A stretch of DNA of 6,143 nt from Candidatus Saccharibacteria bacterium UBA1949 (lineage in GTDB: Bacteria > Patescibacteriota > Saccharimonadia > Saccharimonadales > Saccharimonadaceae), in the NCBI GenBank assembly GCA_002336735.1, contig DDER01000031.1, positions 4,692 through 10,834 on the forward strand, in the 5' to 3' direction. This document shows positions 5,966 to 6,143 of this stretch, one piece after another. The notes below the pieces were generated by a model. The model saw nothing but the letters and a program-made list of their open reading frames with translations, was not told where the DNA came from and ran no database searches. Position numbers and translations under genes: made by a program. The stretch's first letter is position 1; each line of letters starts with the position of its first letter.

Positions 5966-5993
5966 TTGCCGACGCTACATATATTGGTATAAT
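5966..5993 (+). promoter_or_regulatory. Strong extended -10 promoter for the tRNA-like gene
   Basis: TTGCCG (5966-5971, 4 of 6), a 16-base spacer and a perfect TATAAT (5988-5993) preceded by TGG, giving an extended -10. Transcription should start near 6000, about 13 bases before the tRNA-like sequence. This is the best promoter in the window and supports the idea that the downstream RNA is made. Confidence 0.75.
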
Positions 5994-6012
5994 GCAATAG
6001 CACACTACATTA

Positions 6013-6038
6013 GGGGGTATAGCTCAGCTGGTAGAGTG
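6013..6038 (+). tRNA. 5' part of a tRNA gene (acceptor strand and D arm), interrupted; identity unknown
   Basis: GGGGGTA (acceptor strand), TA, D stem GCTC, loop AGCTGGTA with the invariant GG, closing stem GAGT (one G-T pair) and G26 follow the tRNA pattern exactly. From position 27 on the pattern is lost: the next bases give no usable anticodon stem, and the universal T33 is missing. No T arm (GGTTCRA-type) or matching TACCCCC acceptor strand occurs before the window ends 105 bases later. The GGGGGTA acceptor strand would suit tRNA-Ala, but Val or His cannot be excluded without the anticodon. Either the gene carries an insertion or intron, or it is a 5' remnant. Confidence 0.55.
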
Positions 6039-6143
6039 AGAAGCGCCAGTGGCGCTTCGCAAGGCCGGAAGCCGGCTGAGGTTTATCCTCAGCGACTGAG
6101 GCGGGGTCGCGAGATTTTGCGGAGCAAAATACTTGTGACCTGG
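6039..6143 (+). other. Chain of hairpins interrupting the tRNA-like gene; unknown structured RNA or inserted palindromic element
   Basis: Nearly every base here can pair. GAAGCGCC/GGCGCTTC (6040-6047 with 6051-6058, loop AGT) is a perfect 8-bp hairpin. GCCGG/CCGGC (6064-6068 with 6072-6076) has loop AAG. GCTGAGG/CCTCAGC (6075-6081 with 6087-6093) competes with CCTCAG/CTGAGG (6087-6092 with 6096-6101) and with GCGAC/GTCGC (6092-6096 with 6106-6110). Last comes a 16-bp stem: GGTCGCGAG (6105-6113) pairs with CTTGTGACC (6132-6140) using two G-T wobbles, stacked on ATTTTGC/GCAAAAT (6114-6120 with 6124-6130) with one bulged A and loop GGA. The element runs to, and probably past, the right edge. No open reading frame is evident in this stretch and I do not recognise an RNA family. 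Confidence 0.5.

Noticed and set aside
5954..6012. Rho-independent terminator after the Nramp gene
   Set aside because: Only a short GTGGTCAC near-palindrome is present and there is no T-run.
6013..6143. Typical group I intron in the anticodon loop
   Set aside because: The break is before the anticodon stem, T33 is absent, and I could not find convincing P/Q/R/S core elements. GCGACTGAG at 6092-6100 only loosely resembles an R element. Not excluded, because the sequence is cut at the edge.

Overview
The window reads like a piece of a small Candidate Phyla Radiation genome, most likely a Saccharibacteria (TM7) relative. The main reason is the secreted PKD protein at 3506-4684. Its conserved N-terminal module, paired-cysteine repeats and C-terminal MPETG-hydrophobic-arginine tail match a surface-protein style I remember from that group. 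This taxonomic call is inference from protein style and compact layout, not from a marker gene. The standard bacterial code fits every gene, and all three stop codons are used.

Layout. The left third is on the minus strand. At the left edge is the first part of nusG, preceded by secE (the usual secE-nusG pair), with two tandem promoter-like sites and two inverted repeats just upstream. Next is an orphan two-TM, PAS-containing sensor histidine kinase (607-1932) with its own promoter. Then comes a two-gene minus-strand unit: a P-loop kinase-like ATPase (2748-3389) followed 12 bases later by a YgjP/DUF45-type HExxH metallopeptidase-fold protein (2040-2735). The 116-base gap at 3390-3505 is a divergent promoter region. 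To its right, on the plus strand, are the surface-anchored PKD protein, an Nramp-family Mn(II)/Fe(II) transporter (4730-5953), and a strong promoter leading into a tRNA-like sequence. That sequence breaks off after the D arm and continues into a dense chain of RNA hairpins up to the window edge.

How the genes fit together. SecE and NusG are housekeeping (protein export, transcription elongation and termination). The PKD protein would be exported through Sec and held at the surface. The histidine kinase and Nramp transporter suit a host-attached cell sensing conditions and scavenging metal. No direct functional link between these genes is shown by the sequence.

Two points stand out. First, the histidine kinase, the ATPase and probably the Nramp gene have a -10-like hexamer only 6-10 bases before the start codon and no Shine-Dalgarno sequence, which predicts leaderless mRNAs. 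secE, nusG and the PKD gene instead carry clear Shine-Dalgarno sequences. Second, the right edge holds an interrupted tRNA-like gene filled with hairpins. No gene-free stretch exceeds 300 bases. I saw no CRISPR array, insertion sequence or convincing Rho-independent terminator.
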